A stretch of 64,000 nucleotides of DNA from Polaromonas sp. (GTDB lineage: Bacteria; Pseudomonadota; Gammaproteobacteria; Burkholderiales; Burkholderiaceae_C). The position numbers and the translations under genes are program-made. The notes below the pieces were generated by a model. It had not been told where the DNA came from. It saw nothing but the letters and a program-made list of their open reading frames with translations, and searched no databases. Of this stretch, positions 45,077 to 55,760 are shown one piece after another (within the stretch, counting starts at the first letter, position 1; each line of letters opens with the position of its first letter). The stretch covers positions 103,608 to 167,607 of the forward strand of contig JANYGP010000019.1 of NCBI GenBank assembly GCA_025362315.1, written 5' to 3'.

Positions 45077-47752
45077 ATGACCCAGTTTGCAAAAGAAACT
45101 TTGCCCATCAGCCTTGAAGAAGAAATGCGGCGCAGCTACCTAGATTACGCCATGAGCGTGATCGTGGGCCGTGCACTTCCAGATGCACGGGATGGGTTGA
45201 AACCGGTACACAGGCGCGTGCTGTTTGCAATGCACGAATTGAGCAACGACTGGAACAAACCGTACAAAAAATCTGCCCGCATTGTGGGCGACGTTATTGG
45301 CAAATACCACCCCCATGGTGACCAGTCGGTTTATGACACGATTGTGCGAATGGCCCAGGACTTTTCCATGCGGCATTTGCTGGTTGACGGTCAGGGTAAT
45401 TTTGGCTCTGTGGATGGCGACAACGCTGCTGCAATGCGTTACACCGAAATCCGTTTGGCCAAAATTGCGCATGAACTGCTGGCTGATCTGGACAAGGAAA
45501 CGGTTGACTTTGGGCCTAATTACGACGGAAGCGAACAAGAACCGCTGGTAATGCCAACGCGTTTGCCTAACCTTCTGATCAACGGTTCTGGCGGAATTGC
45601 AGTGGGTATGGCCACCAACATCCCGCCCCATAATTTGAATGAGGTTGTTGACGCCTGCTTGCATTTGCTTGCGAATCCGGAAGCTTCAATTGATGAGTTG
45701 ATGGACATCATTCCAGCGCCAGATTTCCCGACTGCTGGGATTATTTACGGTATCAATGGCGTAAAAGACGGGTACCGTACTGGCCGCGGAAAAGTCGTCA
45801 TGCGTGCAAAGTGCCACTTTGAGGACATCGACAAAGGACAGCGTCAGTCCATCATCGTTGATGAACTCCCATACCAGGTCAACAAAAAAACGCTTCAGGA
45901 GCGCATGGCAGAGTTGGTGCACGAAAAGAAAATCGAAGGCATCAGTCACATTCAGGATGAAAGCGACAAGTCAGGCATGCGCCTGGTGATTGAACTCAAG
46001 CGTGGTGAAGTACCTGAAGTTGTTTTGAACAACCTGTACAAGCAGACCCAATTACAGGATACGTTTGGCATCAACATGGTGGCGCTGATCAACGGCCAGC
46101 CCAAGCTTTGCAATTTGAAAGACCTGATTGCCGTGTTTCTTTCGCATCGCCGCGAAGTTGTCACACGCCGAACCGTGTTTACGTTGCGCAAGGCGCGTGA
46201 ACGTGGACATGTGCTGGAAGGTCTGGCAGTTGCGCTGGCCAATATTGACGACTTTATTGCCATCATTCGCAATGCGCCAACACCCCCTGTAGCCAAGGCT
46301 GAACTGATGGTCAGGCCATGGGACAGCAAACTGGTCCGTGAAATGCTTACCCGTGTCCGGGCTGACGGCGGTGTTGTCAACGCTGATGACTACCGGCCGG
46401 ACGGCCTGGAAAAGCTCTACGGTATGGGCAGTGACGGCTTGTACAGGTTGTCGGAGACACAAGCACAGGAAATTCTGCAAATGCGGCTGCAGCGCCTGAC
46501 TGGACTGGAACAAGACAAAATTGTTGCTGAGTACAAAGAAGTCATGGCTGAGATTGACGATTTGCTGGACATCCTGTCCAAACCAGGCCGTGTGTCAGTG
46601 ATCATTGGCGAAGAGCTCGCCGCCATCAAGCAGGAGTTTGGCCAGACCAAGCTGGGCACGCGTCGCAGCCAGATTGAACATTCTTCATTTGATCTCAGCA
46701 CCGAAGACCTGATCACGCCGACAGACATGGTTGTGACTCTGTCGCACACGGGCTACATTAAAAGTCAGCCTTTGTCAGAATATCGCGCCCAAAAGCGCGG
46801 GGGACGCGGCAAGCAGGCAACTTTGACCAAAGAAGATGACTGGGTTGACCAGCTGTTCATTGCCAATACCCATGACTACATTTTGTGCTTTTCAAATCGG
46901 GGCAGACTTTATTGGCTGAAGGTGTGGGAAGTACCTGCCGGATCACGCGGTTCACGAGGTCGACCTATCGTCAACATGTTCCCGCTCCAAGAAGGCGAAA
47001 AAATCAATGTGGTGTTGGCCCTTACTGGAGACAAGCGCGTCTTCCCGGCAGACCAGTATGTTTTCATGGCGACGTCGATGGGTACGGTCAAAAAAACAGC
47101 TCTGGACGAGTTCAACAATCCGCGCAAAGGCGGCATTATTGCGGTGAACCTTGACGAGGGTGATTACCTGATTGGCGCTGCTCTCACCGACGGCAAGCAC
47201 GACGTCATGCTGTTCAGTGATGGCGGAAAAGCTGTCCGCTTTGACGAAGAAGATGTCCGTCCGTTGGGGCGCAATGCGCGCGGCGTACGCGGCATGGCAC
47301 TTGACCCAAACCAAAGCGTTATTGCCATGTTGGTGGCTGAAGACGAGCAGCAAAGTGTGTTGACAGCAACGCAAAATGGTTTCGGCAAACGCACTTCTAT
47401 CACCGAGTACACCCGCCACGGACGTGGCACCAAAGGCATGATTGCCATTCAGCAGAGCGAGCGAAATGGCAAGGTAGTGGCGGCAACACTTGTCCACGCA
47501 GATGACGAAATTATGCTGATTACCGACAAAGGTGTTCTGGTGCGTACACGGGTCAGTGAAATCCGCGAAATGGGCCGGGCAACACAAGGTGTCACACTGA
47601 TTGGACTGGACGATGGCTCAAAACTGAGTGGCTTGCAAAGAATTGTGGAAAACGATGCCGCTTTGAATGACGTGCTGGCGGATTTGGCCGATTTGCCAGA
47701 TCCATCCCAGTCAAAAGCATTGCCGGATGATGGCATTGGCAATGAAAATTGA
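45077..47752 (+). CDS. gyrA: DNA gyrase subunit A
   Basis: 891 residues. Catalytic Tyr in [18 protein letters not shown] in [23 protein letters not shown]-terminal DNA-wrapping domain with the GyrA box QKRGGRGK, six-bladed pinwheel repeats and acidic tail. In E. coli numbering the quinolone-contact residue 83 is Gln rather than Ser/Thr, while residue 87 is the usual Asp. The upstream 263 bases carry a TACAAT near 44993 but no clear -35. Normally followed by serC and pheA in this group; here pheA follows directly. Confidence 0.98.
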   Translation: MTQFAKETLPISLEEEMRRSYLDYAMSVIVGRALPDARDGLKPVHRRVLFAMHELSNDWNKPYKKSARIVGDVIGKYHPHGDQSVYDTIVRMAQDFSMRHLLVDGQGNFGSVDGDNAAAMRYTEIRLAKIAHELLADLDKETVDFGPNYDGSEQEPLVMPTRLPNLLINGSGGIAVGMATNIPPHNLNEVVDACLHLLANPEASIDELMDIIPAPDFPTAGIIYGINGVKDGYRTGRGKVVMRAKCHFEDIDKGQRQSIIVDELPYQVNKKTLQERMAELVHEKKIEGISHIQDESDKSGMRLVIELKRGEVPEVVLNNLYKQTQLQDTFGINMVALINGQPKLCNLKDLIAVFLSHRREVVTRRTVFTLRKARERGHVLEGLAVALANIDDFIAIIRNAPTPPVAKAELMVRPWDSKLVREMLTRVRADGGVVNADDYRPDGLEKLYGMGSDGLYRLSETQAQEILQMRLQRLTGLEQDKIVAEYKEVMAEIDDLLDILSKPGRVSVIIGEELAAIKQEFGQTKLGTRRSQIEHSSFDLSTEDLITPTDMVVTLSHTGYIKSQPLSEYRAQKRGGRGKQATLTKEDDWVDQLFIANTHDYILCFSNRGRLYWLKVWEVPAGSRGSRGRPIVNMFPLQEGEKINVVLALTGDKRVFPADQYVFMATSMGTVKKTALDEFNNPRKGGIIAVNLDEGDYLIGAALTDGKHDVMLFSDGGKAVRFDEEDVRPLGRNARGVRGMALDPNQSVIAMLVAEDEQQSVLTATQNGFGKRTSITEYTRHGRGTKGMIAIQQSERNGKVVAATLVHADDEIMLITDKGVLVRTRVSEIREMGRATQGVTLIGLDDGSKLSGLQRIVENDAALNDVLADLADLPDPSQSKALPDDGIGNEN

Positions 47753-47907
47753 TGGCGCATTTTTCTATTTCGGCCTCTTACAGAATTTCCGCAATTTCCG
47801 CAATTTCCGGCATATTTGGCTTAGCCGGCATGTCTGGCATACGAGAAATTTCAGCAAGCATTTGAAGACCCCCAAGCAAACAGTTCAATTTTCAGTCATC
47901 AGCAAAC

Positions 47908-49002
47908 ATGAGTTCCAATTTATCAGACCTCCGCATCCAGATAGACGACATTGACCAGCAGCTATTAGCCCTCATGAATCAGCGAGCGCGGGTCGCGCAA
48001 GAGGTGGGTGAAGTGAAAAAATTGGAGGGCAGTCCATTCTTCAGGCCCGATCGGGTTGCCAAGGTAATCGAAAAAATTCAGTCAGCCAGTCTGGGGCCAT
48101 TACGGGGCGAGCACCTGGCATCAATATGGCTGGAAATCATGTCAGCCTGCCTTGCACTGGAGTCCCGTATCCGGGTTGCTTTTCTTGGGCCGTCCGGTAC
48201 TTTCAGCGAGCAGGCAGCCGAGGCTTTTTTTGGCCAGAGCATTGAGCATGTGCCCTGCGTCAGCATTGATGAAGTGTTTCGCGTAACCGCTGCCGGCGGG
48301 GCAAATTATGGTGTGGTTCCAGTTGAAAATTCAACTGAAGGCGTTGTGTCCCGTTCGCTGGATTTACTTTTGAATACACAGCTTCATATTGTTGGCGAGA
48401 CCAGCTTGATGGTGCAGCACAACCTGATACGCCTGACGGACAATCTGCACGGCATCGAAGCAGTCTATGCCCACCCGCAAGCCTTGGCACAATGTCAGGA
48501 CTGGCTGACCGCAAATTTGCCCGGGGTTGAACGTCACGCGGCATCCAGCAATGCTGAAGGTGCCCGCCTGGCTTCTACAAATCCGGCCTGGGCTGGTATT
48601 GCAAGCACCAGGGCTGCGGCGCAATTCGGGATGAACATGCCTGCACAAGGCATTCAGGACAATGCTTTGAACCGGACCCGTTTTGCTGTCATTTGCCTTC
48701 CTGACACATTGCCAATGCCGATGGCATCTGGAAAAGATTGTGTCAGCCTCGTAGTTTCTGTGGCCAATCGTCCGGGAGCAGTCCATGACTTGCTGGTACC
48801 TTTAAAAAATCATGGCGTATCCATGACGCGTTTTGAATCGCGACCTGCACGGTCGGGGCAGTGGGAATACTATTTTTACATCGACCTGCAAGGGCATCCG
48901 TCTCAGGCAAATGTAAAAGCGGCGTTGTCTGAATTAAAGCAAATTTGTGCTTACTTCAAGGTGCTTGGTGCTTACCCTTCAGCGATTGAAAACCATAACT
49001 AA
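47908..49002 (+). CDS. pheA: Chorismate mutase / prephenate dehydratase (P-protein)
   Basis: 364 residues, phenylalanine branch. N-terminal AroQ chorismate mutase (LRIQIDDIDQQLLALMNQRARVAQEVGEVKK), then the prephenate dehydratase domain (VAFLGPSGTFSEQAAEAFFG, GVVPVENSTEGVVSRSLDLLL, and TRFAVICLPDT), and a C-terminal ACT domain (SLVVSVANRPGAVHDLLVPLKNHGVSMTRFESRPAR) binding Phe for feedback control. The gap of 155 bases after gyrA holds a small run of GCAATTTCC repeats and no gene. Confidence 0.97.
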   Translation: MSSNLSDLRIQIDDIDQQLLALMNQRARVAQEVGEVKKLEGSPFFRPDRVAKVIEKIQSASLGPLRGEHLASIWLEIMSACLALESRIRVAFLGPSGTFSEQAAEAFFGQSIEHVPCVSIDEVFRVTAAGGANYGVVPVENSTEGVVSRSLDLLLNTQLHIVGETSLMVQHNLIRLTDNLHGIEAVYAHPQALAQCQDWLTANLPGVERHAASSNAEGARLASTNPAWAGIASTRAAAQFGMNMPAQGIQDNALNRTRFAVICLPDTLPMPMASGKDCVSLVVSVANRPGAVHDLLVPLKNHGVSMTRFESRPARSGQWEYYFYIDLQGHPSQANVKAALSELKQICAYFKVLGAYPSAIENHN

Positions 49003-49046
49003 TCCATTCACAAGCAACCCAGATATGACCAAAACAAAGAATTTTC

Positions 49047-49925
49047 ATGTTTGAACAACTCGGGTTGATTGGCTGCGGCTTGATGGGGGGCTCATTTGCT
49101 TTGGCGATGAAAAAAGCTGGCTTGGTCAAGCGTGTGGTTGGTTACAGCAAGTCACCATCCACCACTGAGCGTGCCAGGCAAATGGGCATCATCGATGTTG
49201 AAGCGCCGTCGGCTTTACTGGCGGTTTCAGGTGCTGATGTGGTGCTTCTGGCCGTGCCCGTTTCGGCGACCGAAGCCACTTTCAAAGCCATCCGTCACCT
49301 TGTCTCGTCTAGCACATTGATCATGGATGTAGGCTCAACCAAGCGTGATGTTGTAGATGCAGCGCGGCGTGTCTTGCGCGACCAGGTCGGATGTTTTGTG
49401 CCAGCTCACCCCATCACCGGCAAAGAGGTTTCGGGCGTTGAACATGCAGATGCAGATCTCTACACAGGCAGACAAGTCATCCTGACGCCTATTGAGAGAA
49501 CTTACACAGTGCAGCTGAACAAAGCTACCAGCTTGTGGACGGCACTGGGCTGCAGTGTCACGCAAATGTCGCCTCAGGCGCACGATGCAGCCTACGCATC
49601 TGTCAGCCACCTGCCTCACCTGATTGCGTTTGCGCTGATGACCAGTATTTCTGGCCAGGCACAAGGCGCAGAACACCTGGCTCTGGCGGGCCCAGGTTTT
49701 AGGGATTTCACCCGAATTGCAGCCAGCGATCCAAAAATGTGGCGCGATATTCTGGTGGCCAATCGTGAAGAGTTGCTGGCGCAGTCAAAAATCTTTCAAT
49801 CGGCACTTCACGCTTTTGAACGCATGATTGCCATGAGTGATGGTGATGGTCTTGAACAGCTGATTGAAAAGGCAAGCCAGACTCGCGCCAAGTGGCGAAT
49901 CAGCTCCAACAAGTCTCAAAAATAA
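49047..49925 (+). CDS. tyrA: Prephenate dehydrogenase
   Basis: 292 residues, tyrosine branch. NAD-binding motif LGLIGCGLMGGSFALAMKKAG, then VVLLAVPVSATEATFKAI, DVGSTKRDVVDAARRVL, and the catalytic His in PAHPITGKEVSGVEHA, with SHLPHLIAFAL further on. No ACT domain. Same strand as pheA (44-nt gap) and aroA (9-nt gap), so transcription through the block is likely. Confidence 0.96.
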   Translation: MFEQLGLIGCGLMGGSFALAMKKAGLVKRVVGYSKSPSTTERARQMGIIDVEAPSALLAVSGADVVLLAVPVSATEATFKAIRHLVSSSTLIMDVGSTKRDVVDAARRVLRDQVGCFVPAHPITGKEVSGVEHADADLYTGRQVILTPIERTYTVQLNKATSLWTALGCSVTQMSPQAHDAAYASVSHLPHLIAFALMTSISGQAQGAEHLALAGPGFRDFTRIAASDPKMWRDILVANREELLAQSKIFQSALHAFERMIAMSDGDGLEQLIEKASQTRAKWRISSNKSQK

Positions 49926-49934
49926 AACGACCTC

Positions 49935-51959
49935 ATGTTCGACATTGAATTTTTGGACATCCCGCCATTGGTGTCCGTCAGTGGCAAAGTGAATTTGCCA
50001 GGATCCAAAAGTATTTCTAACCGGGTGTTGTTGCTTGCAGCACTTTGTAAGGGCACAACAGTTGTGCACGACCTGCTCGAGTCTGATGACACGCAGGTCA
50101 TGTTGACTGCGCTGGAGCAGCTGGGCTGCACCGTTGAACGAAATACCGACAACAACACTGTGGCGATTGAGGGATTGGCCGGGCGTCCTGTGCGTGACAA
50201 GGTTCATCTTTTTTTAGGCAACGCAGGCACAGCGATGCGGCCCCTGACGGCGGCGCTCGCCTTGCTCGGTGGTGAATTTGAACTGTCTGGTGTTGTGCGA
50301 ATGCACGAACGCCCCATTGGCGACCTGGTAGATTCACTACGGCAGTTGGGTTGCCCGATTGACTATCTGGGAAATGAAGGATTCCCGCCCCTGAAATTGC
50401 ACGCAAGAACCACAAACCAGTTGTTGCTCAACCAGCCTATCCGCGTACGAGGTGATGTGTCAAGCCAGTTTTTAACGGCGCTGTTAATGGCATTGCCTTT
50501 GGTCGCGAGCCGTGACATTCACATTGAAGTAGTCGGCGATTTGATTTCCACCCCCTACATTGAAATAACACTGAATTTATTGGCCCGCTTTGGAATACAC
50601 GTTCAGCGCGATGGCTGGCAGCGGCTGACGATTCCTGCAGGCAGCAAGTACACCTCGCCTGGCAGCATTCATGTTGAGGGAGATGCGTCATCTGCTAGCT
50701 ATTTCATAGCTGCTGGCGCCCTATTTGATTGGTCTACAGACCATAAATATTTTGAAATTAATGGATTGGGAACAAATTCCATCCAGGGCGACATTCGTTT
50801 TGTTGAAGCTGCCCGTTTGATGGGAGCGCACATTGAATGCATGCCCAACGCATTGCAGGTCTCACCTTGCAAAGAAAAACAGGCAGGCCAAAAACCGTTG
50901 ACTGCCATTGATCTGGATTGCAACCATATTCCCGATGCTGCCATGACTTTGGCAGTCATGGCACTTTATGCCGAAGGTACCACCGTACTGCGAAATATTG
51001 CAAGCTGGCGCGTCAAAGAGACCGACCGTCTCAGTGCCATGGCTTGTGAGCTGCGCAAGCTTGGGGCTGTGGTGGAAGAAGGCCCTGACTATTTGAAAAT
51101 CACACCACCTTCAAGCCCAGCTGAGTGGACCACAGCGCCCATTTGTACCTACGATGACCACCGCATGGCCATGTGCTTTTCGCTGGCTGCGTTTAACCCG
51201 GCCAGCTTGCCAATCCGTATCCTGGATCCCAAGTGCGTTGGCAAAACCTTTCCAGATTATTTCGAAACCCTGTTTTCGCTTGCCCAGGCCAAAAGCGCCA
51301 GCATTCCCGTTATTTGCATTGATGGCCCTACTGCGTCAGGCAAGGGCACGTTGTCATCCGCGGTCGCGCATCACTTGGGTTATCACTATCTGGACTCTGG
51401 TGCCTTGTATCGGCTGGCAGCCTTTGCAGCCAGTGCGCAAGGGATTGACTTGAATGACAGCGCTGGCGTGGCCAAGATTGCGCGCCATTTGCCCGTCAAG
51501 TTCAAGGACGGCAAAGTCTGGTTGAACGGCCAAGACGTGTCCCTTGCCATTCGCACAGAAGAATCCGGCATGGCTGCATCAAAAGTGTCCGCTTACCCGG
51601 AAGTACGCGCTGCTTTGCTCATGCTCCAACGCAGTTTTCGCGCCCTGCCCGGTCTGGTAGCGGATGGACGAGACATGGGTACGGTGATCTTTCCGGATGC
51701 CGAACTTAAAATTTACCTGACAGCCAGCAGCGTTCACAGAGCCCAGCGTCGTCATAAGCAGTTGATTTCAAAGGGAAATTCAGCTACACTGCAATACATT
51801 CAGCAGGGTTTGGAAGCGCGCGACGAGCGTGACATGTTGCGCAGTTCAGCGCCTTTAAAACCTGCTGAAAACGCCAAGCTGTTGGACAATTCTGATGTGT
51901 CGATTGAAAAATCGGTATTGAAAGTACTTGACTGGTGGCAAGGCACCCGGCCCTTTTGA
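49935..51959 (+). CDS. aroA-cmk: EPSP synthase / cytidylate kinase fusion
   Basis: 674 residues joining two enzymes. Residues 1-~445 are 5-enolpyruvylshikimate-3-phosphate synthase: [33 protein letters not shown] (class I, glyphosate-sensitive type), the KETDRLSAM segment and [13 protein letters not shown]. From ~450, [41 protein letters not shown] is the P-loop and start of cytidylate kinase, ending WQGTRPF. The fusion is known in Comamonadaceae. An in-frame repeat adds about five residues after [11 protein letters not shown]. Precedes rpsA, as cmk usually does. Confidence 0.97.
   Translation: MFDIEFLDIPPLVSVSGKVNLPGSKSISNRVLLLAALCKGTTVVHDLLESDDTQVMLTALEQLGCTVERNTDNNTVAIEGLAGRPVRDKVHLFLGNAGTAMRPLTAALALLGGEFELSGVVRMHERPIGDLVDSLRQLGCPIDYLGNEGFPPLKLHARTTNQLLLNQPIRVRGDVSSQFLTALLMALPLVASRDIHIEVVGDLISTPYIEITLNLLARFGIHVQRDGWQRLTIPAGSKYTSPGSIHVEGDASSASYFIAAGALFDWSTDHKYFEINGLGTNSIQGDIRFVEAARLMGAHIECMPNALQVSPCKEKQAGQKPLTAIDLDCNHIPDAAMTLAVMALYAEGTTVLRNIASWRVKETDRLSAMACELRKLGAVVEEGPDYLKITPPSSPAEWTTAPICTYDDHRMAMCFSLAAFNPASLPIRILDPKCVGKTFPDYFETLFSLAQAKSASIPVICIDGPTASGKGTLSSAVAHHLGYHYLDSGALYRLAAFAASAQGIDLNDSAGVAKIARHLPVKFKDGKVWLNGQDVSLAIRTEESGMAASKVSAYPEVRAALLMLQRSFRALPGLVADGRDMGTVIFPDAELKIYLTASSVHRAQRRHKQLISKGNSATLQYIQQGLEARDERDMLRSSAPLKPAENAKLLDNSDVSIEKSVLKVLDWWQGTRPF
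50694..50739. repeat. In-frame dispersed repeat, copy I (in aroA)
   Basis: GCTAGCTATTTCATAGCTGC then TGGCGCCCTATTTGATTGG and TCTACAG matches the repeat along its full length. It encodes [15 protein letters not shown]. Most AroA proteins read ASYFxAAGA and continue with a shorter loop, so the extra [11 protein letters not shown] residues are probably derived from the repeat. Confidence 0.7.
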
Positions 51960-52116
51960 TCCCAGCACCTCGGTGGACGCGCCTCATCGCGCATTGGTCA
52001 AACGGATTTTTAACTCAACCCGCAGCCATCCTGGCAGCACAACAAGCCCCGAGCAGAATTAAAAACATTTCAGCAATTGTGCTGAATGAACCCTGCGTTG
52101 TGGACAAGGAAAATGA

Positions 52117-53814
52117 ATGTCTGAATCAATGTCCGAATCTTTTGCTGACTTATTTAACGAATCGCTCAAGCGCTCTGAAATGCGCACCGGTGAAGTCATC
52201 ACCGCTGAAGTCGTTCGCATCGACCACAACCACGTCGTTGTCAACGCCGGACTGAAGTCCGAGGCTTACGTGCCGCTCGAAGAATTTAAAAACGACCAGG
52301 GCGAGCTTGAAGTTCAGGTCGGCGACTTTGTGTCTGTTGCCATTGACTCGGTCGAAAACGGCTACGGCGATACCCTGCTGTCGCGAGACAAGGCCAAGCG
52401 CCTGGCGTCATGGATGAGCCTGGAAAAAGCGCTGGAATCCGGCGAGTTTGTCACAGGTCAGACCAGCGGCAAAGTCAAAGGCGGCCTGACTGTTCTGGTC
52501 AATGGCATCCGCGCTTTCCTGCCTGGTTCACTCATCGACACCCGCCCCATCAAAGACTTGTCTCCGTACGAGAACAAGACGATGGAATTCAAAGTCATCA
52601 AGCTCGACCGCAAGCGCAACAACGTCGTGCTGTCACGCCGCGCGGTGGTCGAAGCATCGATGGGCGAAGAACGCGCCAAACTGATGGAAACCCTCAAAGA
52701 AGGTTCATCGGTCAAAGGCGTGGTCAAGAACATCACCGAATATGGTGCCTTCGTTGACTTGGGCGGTATTGATGGCTTGCTGCACATCACCGACATGGCA
52801 TGGCGCCGCGTGCGTCACCCAAGCGAAGTGGTGACGGCTGGTCAGGAAATTGTGGCCAAAATCCTGAAGTTCGACACCGAGAAAAACCGTGTGTCCCTGG
52901 GTCTGAAGCAAATGGGCGACGACCCATGGATGGGCGTGAACCGCCGCTACCCACAAAGCACCCGCCTGTTTGGCAAGATCACCAACATCGCCGACTACGG
53001 CGCATTTGTTGAACTCGAACCAGGCATTGAAGGCCTCGTGCACGTGAGCGAGATGGACTGGACCAACAAAAACGTTGCGCCTAACAAGCTCGTCGCGCTG
53101 GGCGATGAAGTCGAAGTCATGGTTCTGGAAATCGACGAAGACAAGCGACGTATCAGCCTGGGCATGAAGCAGTGCAAGGCCAACCCGTGGCAAGAGTTTG
53201 CAGTGGACACCAAGCGCGGTGACCGCGTCAAGGGTCCGATCAAATCCATCACCGACTTCGGCGTGTTCGTCGGCTTGGCAGCTGGCATTGACGGCCTGGT
53301 GCATTTGTCTGACCTGTCATGGAACGAGCCCGGCGAGACCGCTGTGCGCAACTACAAAAAGGGCCAGGAAGTCGAAGCGATTGTGCTGGCTGTTGATGTG
53401 GACCGCGAGCGCATTTCCCTCGGTATCAAGCAGCTCGACTCCGACCCGTTCACCACGTTTGTGTCGATCAACGACAAAGGCGCGATTGTGACGGGCAAGG
53501 TCAAAACTGTTGATGCCAAAGGTGCCGAGATCGACTTGGGTGAAGACATCATTGGCTATCTGCGCGCCAGCGAAATCAGCCGTGACCGCGTTGAAGACGC
53601 ACGCAATGTGCTGAAAGAAGGGGACGAAGTGTCAGCCGTGGTGGTGAACGTGGATCGCAAGACCCGCAATATTCAGCTGTCGGTCAAAGCCAAGGACAAC
53701 GCTGACCAGCAAGAAGCCATGGCGAGCTTAAGCCAGCAGTCGGCCAAGGAAAGCTCTGGCTTGACCAACCTGGGTGCACTGCTGCGCGCCAAGATGGACA
53801 CGGAAAACAAATAA
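52117..53814 (+). CDS. rpsA: 30S ribosomal protein S1
   Basis: 565 residues with six S1 RNA-binding repeats (for example [86 protein letters not shown]). Start at 52117 (MSESMSESF) with SD AAGGAAAAT just before; a second ATG four codons in is the alternative. Binds mRNA for translation initiation. Codon use is strongly biased, as for a highly expressed gene. It follows aroA-cmk by 157 bases that contain the promoter. Confidence 0.98.
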   Translation: MSESMSESFADLFNESLKRSEMRTGEVITAEVVRIDHNHVVVNAGLKSEAYVPLEEFKNDQGELEVQVGDFVSVAIDSVENGYGDTLLSRDKAKRLASWMSLEKALESGEFVTGQTSGKVKGGLTVLVNGIRAFLPGSLIDTRPIKDLSPYENKTMEFKVIKLDRKRNNVVLSRRAVVEASMGEERAKLMETLKEGSSVKGVVKNITEYGAFVDLGGIDGLLHITDMAWRRVRHPSEVVTAGQEIVAKILKFDTEKNRVSLGLKQMGDDPWMGVNRRYPQSTRLFGKITNIADYGAFVELEPGIEGLVHVSEMDWTNKNVAPNKLVALGDEVEVMVLEIDEDKRRISLGMKQCKANPWQEFAVDTKRGDRVKGPIKSITDFGVFVGLAAGIDGLVHLSDLSWNEPGETAVRNYKKGQEVEAIVLAVDVDRERISLGIKQLDSDPFTTFVSINDKGAIVTGKVKTVDAKGAEIDLGEDIIGYLRASEISRDRVEDARNVLKEGDEVSAVVVNVDRKTRNIQLSVKAKDNADQQEAMASLSQQSAKESSGLTNLGALLRAKMDTENK

Positions 53815-53832
53815 GGCCAGATCCGGTTTGCG

Positions 53833-53875
53833 GGACAGAGCAAACGAAGCAGCATGCTGCCTGTCTGTTCTGTCC
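53833..53875. promoter_or_regulatory. Nested stem-loops between rpsA and ihfB
   Basis: Outer stem GGACAGAGCA / TGTTCTGTCC with an inner palindrome GCAGCATGCTGC (53849-53860). No long T-run follows, so this is more likely an mRNA processing or attenuation structure than a strong terminator. Confidence 0.55.
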
Positions 53876-53905
53876 TCAAACTGACCATCCTCCGTTCCTG
53901 ATTTC

Positions 53906-54229
53906 ATGACCCGAAGCGATCTTGTAGAAGAACTGGCCAGCAGGTTTGGCCAACTCACGCATCGTGATGCTGAATATGCCGTCAAAACCATTCTTGACGC
54001 AGTCAGCGATGCACTGGTTCGAGGCCACCGGATTGAAATCCGGGGCTTCGGCAGTTTTTCGGTTAACCGCCGACCGCCACGCATGGGACGCAACCCGCGA
54101 TCAGGTGAAAGCGTTGCGATTCCTGAAAAGCGGGTCCCACATTTCAAGCCGGGCAAAGCATTGCGCGAAGCCGTTGACGCCCGAACCGAGTCATTGATCA
54201 CCCAACTGGCGCCCAAGCTGGTGAAGTAA
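53906..54229 (+). CDS. ihfB: Integration host factor subunit beta
   Basis: 107 residues of the HU/IHF family: [33 protein letters not shown], and the DNA-contact arm [44 protein letters not shown]. Bends DNA with IHF-alpha in transcription, replication and site-specific recombination, probably including the island's integrase. Same strand as rpsA. Confidence 0.97.
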   Translation: MTRSDLVEELASRFGQLTHRDAEYAVKTILDAVSDALVRGHRIEIRGFGSFSVNRRPPRMGRNPRSGESVAIPEKRVPHFKPGKALREAVDARTESLITQLAPKLVK

Positions 54230-54287
54230 CGGCCATGCCAAACCGCTGATTACAATTGTGCGATCGGTTTTATAAGGCGGCGTTTTC

Positions 54288-54605
54288 TTGAAATATTTGT
54301 CATGGCTGCTAAAGGCTGCCATTTTTTTTACCCTTTTTGCTTTTGCTTTAAACAATCAGCAAACCATTGGCGTGAATTTCTTTTTTGGCACCGTATGGCG
54401 GGCACCGCTGGTGTTGGTCGTACTGGCTGCTTTCAGCATCGGTTTGGGTTTGGGTGTGCTTTTAATGATGCCAAGATGGTGGAAGAATAAAAAAACGGAT
54501 TCGTTGCGAAAGGCCGGTTCAGTGACATCGGTTGCAAAACACAAAGACATTGAGCAAGGCAGCGAGCTGCTGGAAAGTTCAGGTATTCCACGGCATGGAC
54601 TTTGA
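54288..54605 (+). CDS. lapA: Lipopolysaccharide assembly protein A domain protein (DUF1049)
   Basis: 105 residues starting at a TTG (54288, MKYLSWLLKAAIFFTLFAFALNNQ) with SD AAGGCGG seven bases upstream. Two membrane helices (WLLKAAIFFTLFAFAL and PLVLVVLAAFSIGLGLGVLLMM) with short hydrophilic tail. LapA works with LapB at the inner membrane in LPS assembly control. Overlaps lapB by 11 nt. Confidence 0.9.
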   Translation: MKYLSWLLKAAIFFTLFAFALNNQQTIGVNFFFGTVWRAPLVLVVLAAFSIGLGLGVLLMMPRWWKNKKTDSLRKAGSVTSVAKHKDIEQGSELLESSGIPRHGL

Positions 54606-55740
54606 CTTAAGCTGGATACTGCTGGGGTTGCCTGTTGCCTTCACGTTAGGCTGGCTGGCTTCTCGCATGGATTTACGCCAGCTCCGGATTGAAAACCGGC
54701 AGGCTCCCAAGGCCTATTTTCGTGGTCTCAATTTTTTGCTGAATGAACAGCAAGACCAGGCCATTGATGCTTTTATTGAGGCTGTTCAAAACGATCCTGA
54801 CACCTCCGAGCTGCATTTTGCGTTGGGAAATTTGTTCAGAAGGCGCGGCGAATATGAGCGCGCTGTGCGCGTGCATGAACATTTGCTGCAACGCGGCGAC
54901 TTGCCCAAGCCGGAACATGACCGTGCCCAGCATGCATTGGCGCTGGATTACCTCCGGGCGGGCCTGTTGGACCGGGCTGAAATGGCATTGTGCAAACTTG
55001 ACGGCACCAGCTTTGAGGAAGAAGCCAGTCTCGCATTGCTTGCTGTTTACGAGCGCTCTCGCGACTGGCAACAGGCCAGCAAGATTGCCCAAAAATTGGG
55101 AAGTCTGGGAAAAGCCAGTTTTGGCGGTCGGCAAGCGCACTACCTGTGTGAGCAGGCTGATGTTATGGTTGCTGCAGGTGATATGGATGCTGCCGCCGAT
55201 GTCCTGACAAAAGCCCGTCAATTGGCCCCGGATGCAGGCCGGCCGATGATTGACCTTGCCAGAGTTGATCAACGCCGCAACCGCCCTGCAGCGGCATTGG
55301 CTACATTGCAGCAACTTGAAAAATCAGCACCGCAGATTTTGCCGTTGGCAGCCAGCCTGCTGGTTGAAATCGCTCAGACAACTGCTCACACACCAGAAGT
55401 CGCTGGGTTGCTTGAAACAAACTATCAGCACACGCGGTCGGTTGATGTGATGGATGCACTCGCAAAACTTGAATCAAATCCAGGGTTGAGTCGTCAGGGG
55501 TACATCACGCATTTGGAGCGTGAAGCGTCGTTGGTTGCTGCCTCCCGCTGGGTTGCGGGTGAAGCAATGGGCAACGCACATCAACATCAACTGGTTCAAC
55601 GCGCGCTTGATCTTGCCGTCAAACCGTTGATGCGTTATCGCTGCGCAGCCTGCGGATTTGAGGCGACCCAGCATTTTTGGCATTGCCCTGGCTGCCAGGC
55701 CTGGGACAGTTATCCGGCCAGACGCGTGGAAGAACTTTAG
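54595..55740 (+). CDS. lapB: Lipopolysaccharide assembly protein B (TPR/rubredoxin)
   Basis: 381 residues from the ATG at 54595 (MDFDLSWILLGLPVAFTLGWLASRMDLRQ). An N-terminal membrane anchor is followed by TPR-like helices (AYFRGLNFLLNEQQDQAIDAFIEAVQNDP, ELHFALGNLFRRRGEYERAVRVHEHLL) and a C-terminal rubredoxin-type metal site YRCAACGF...HCPGCQAWDSYP. LapB (YciM) governs turnover of LpxC and so balances LPS with phospholipid. The neighbouring heptose genes fit that theme. Overlaps lapA. Confidence 0.95.
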   Translation: MDFDLSWILLGLPVAFTLGWLASRMDLRQLRIENRQAPKAYFRGLNFLLNEQQDQAIDAFIEAVQNDPDTSELHFALGNLFRRRGEYERAVRVHEHLLQRGDLPKPEHDRAQHALALDYLRAGLLDRAEMALCKLDGTSFEEEASLALLAVYERSRDWQQASKIAQKLGSLGKASFGGRQAHYLCEQADVMVAAGDMDAAADVLTKARQLAPDAGRPMIDLARVDQRRNRPAAALATLQQLEKSAPQILPLAASLLVEIAQTTAHTPEVAGLLETNYQHTRSVDVMDALAKLESNPGLSRQGYITHLEREASLVAASRWVAGEAMGNAHQHQLVQRALDLAVKPLMRYRCAACGFEATQHFWHCPGCQAWDSYPARRVEEL

Positions 55741-55760
55741 AACCTTATGTCATTGACGCC

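Noticed and set aside
47949-47965. CAGCAGCTATTAGCC in pheA as another dispersed repeat
   Set aside because: Only about 12 bases match and they encode the conserved DQQLLALMNQRA helix of chorismate mutase; chance is sufficient.
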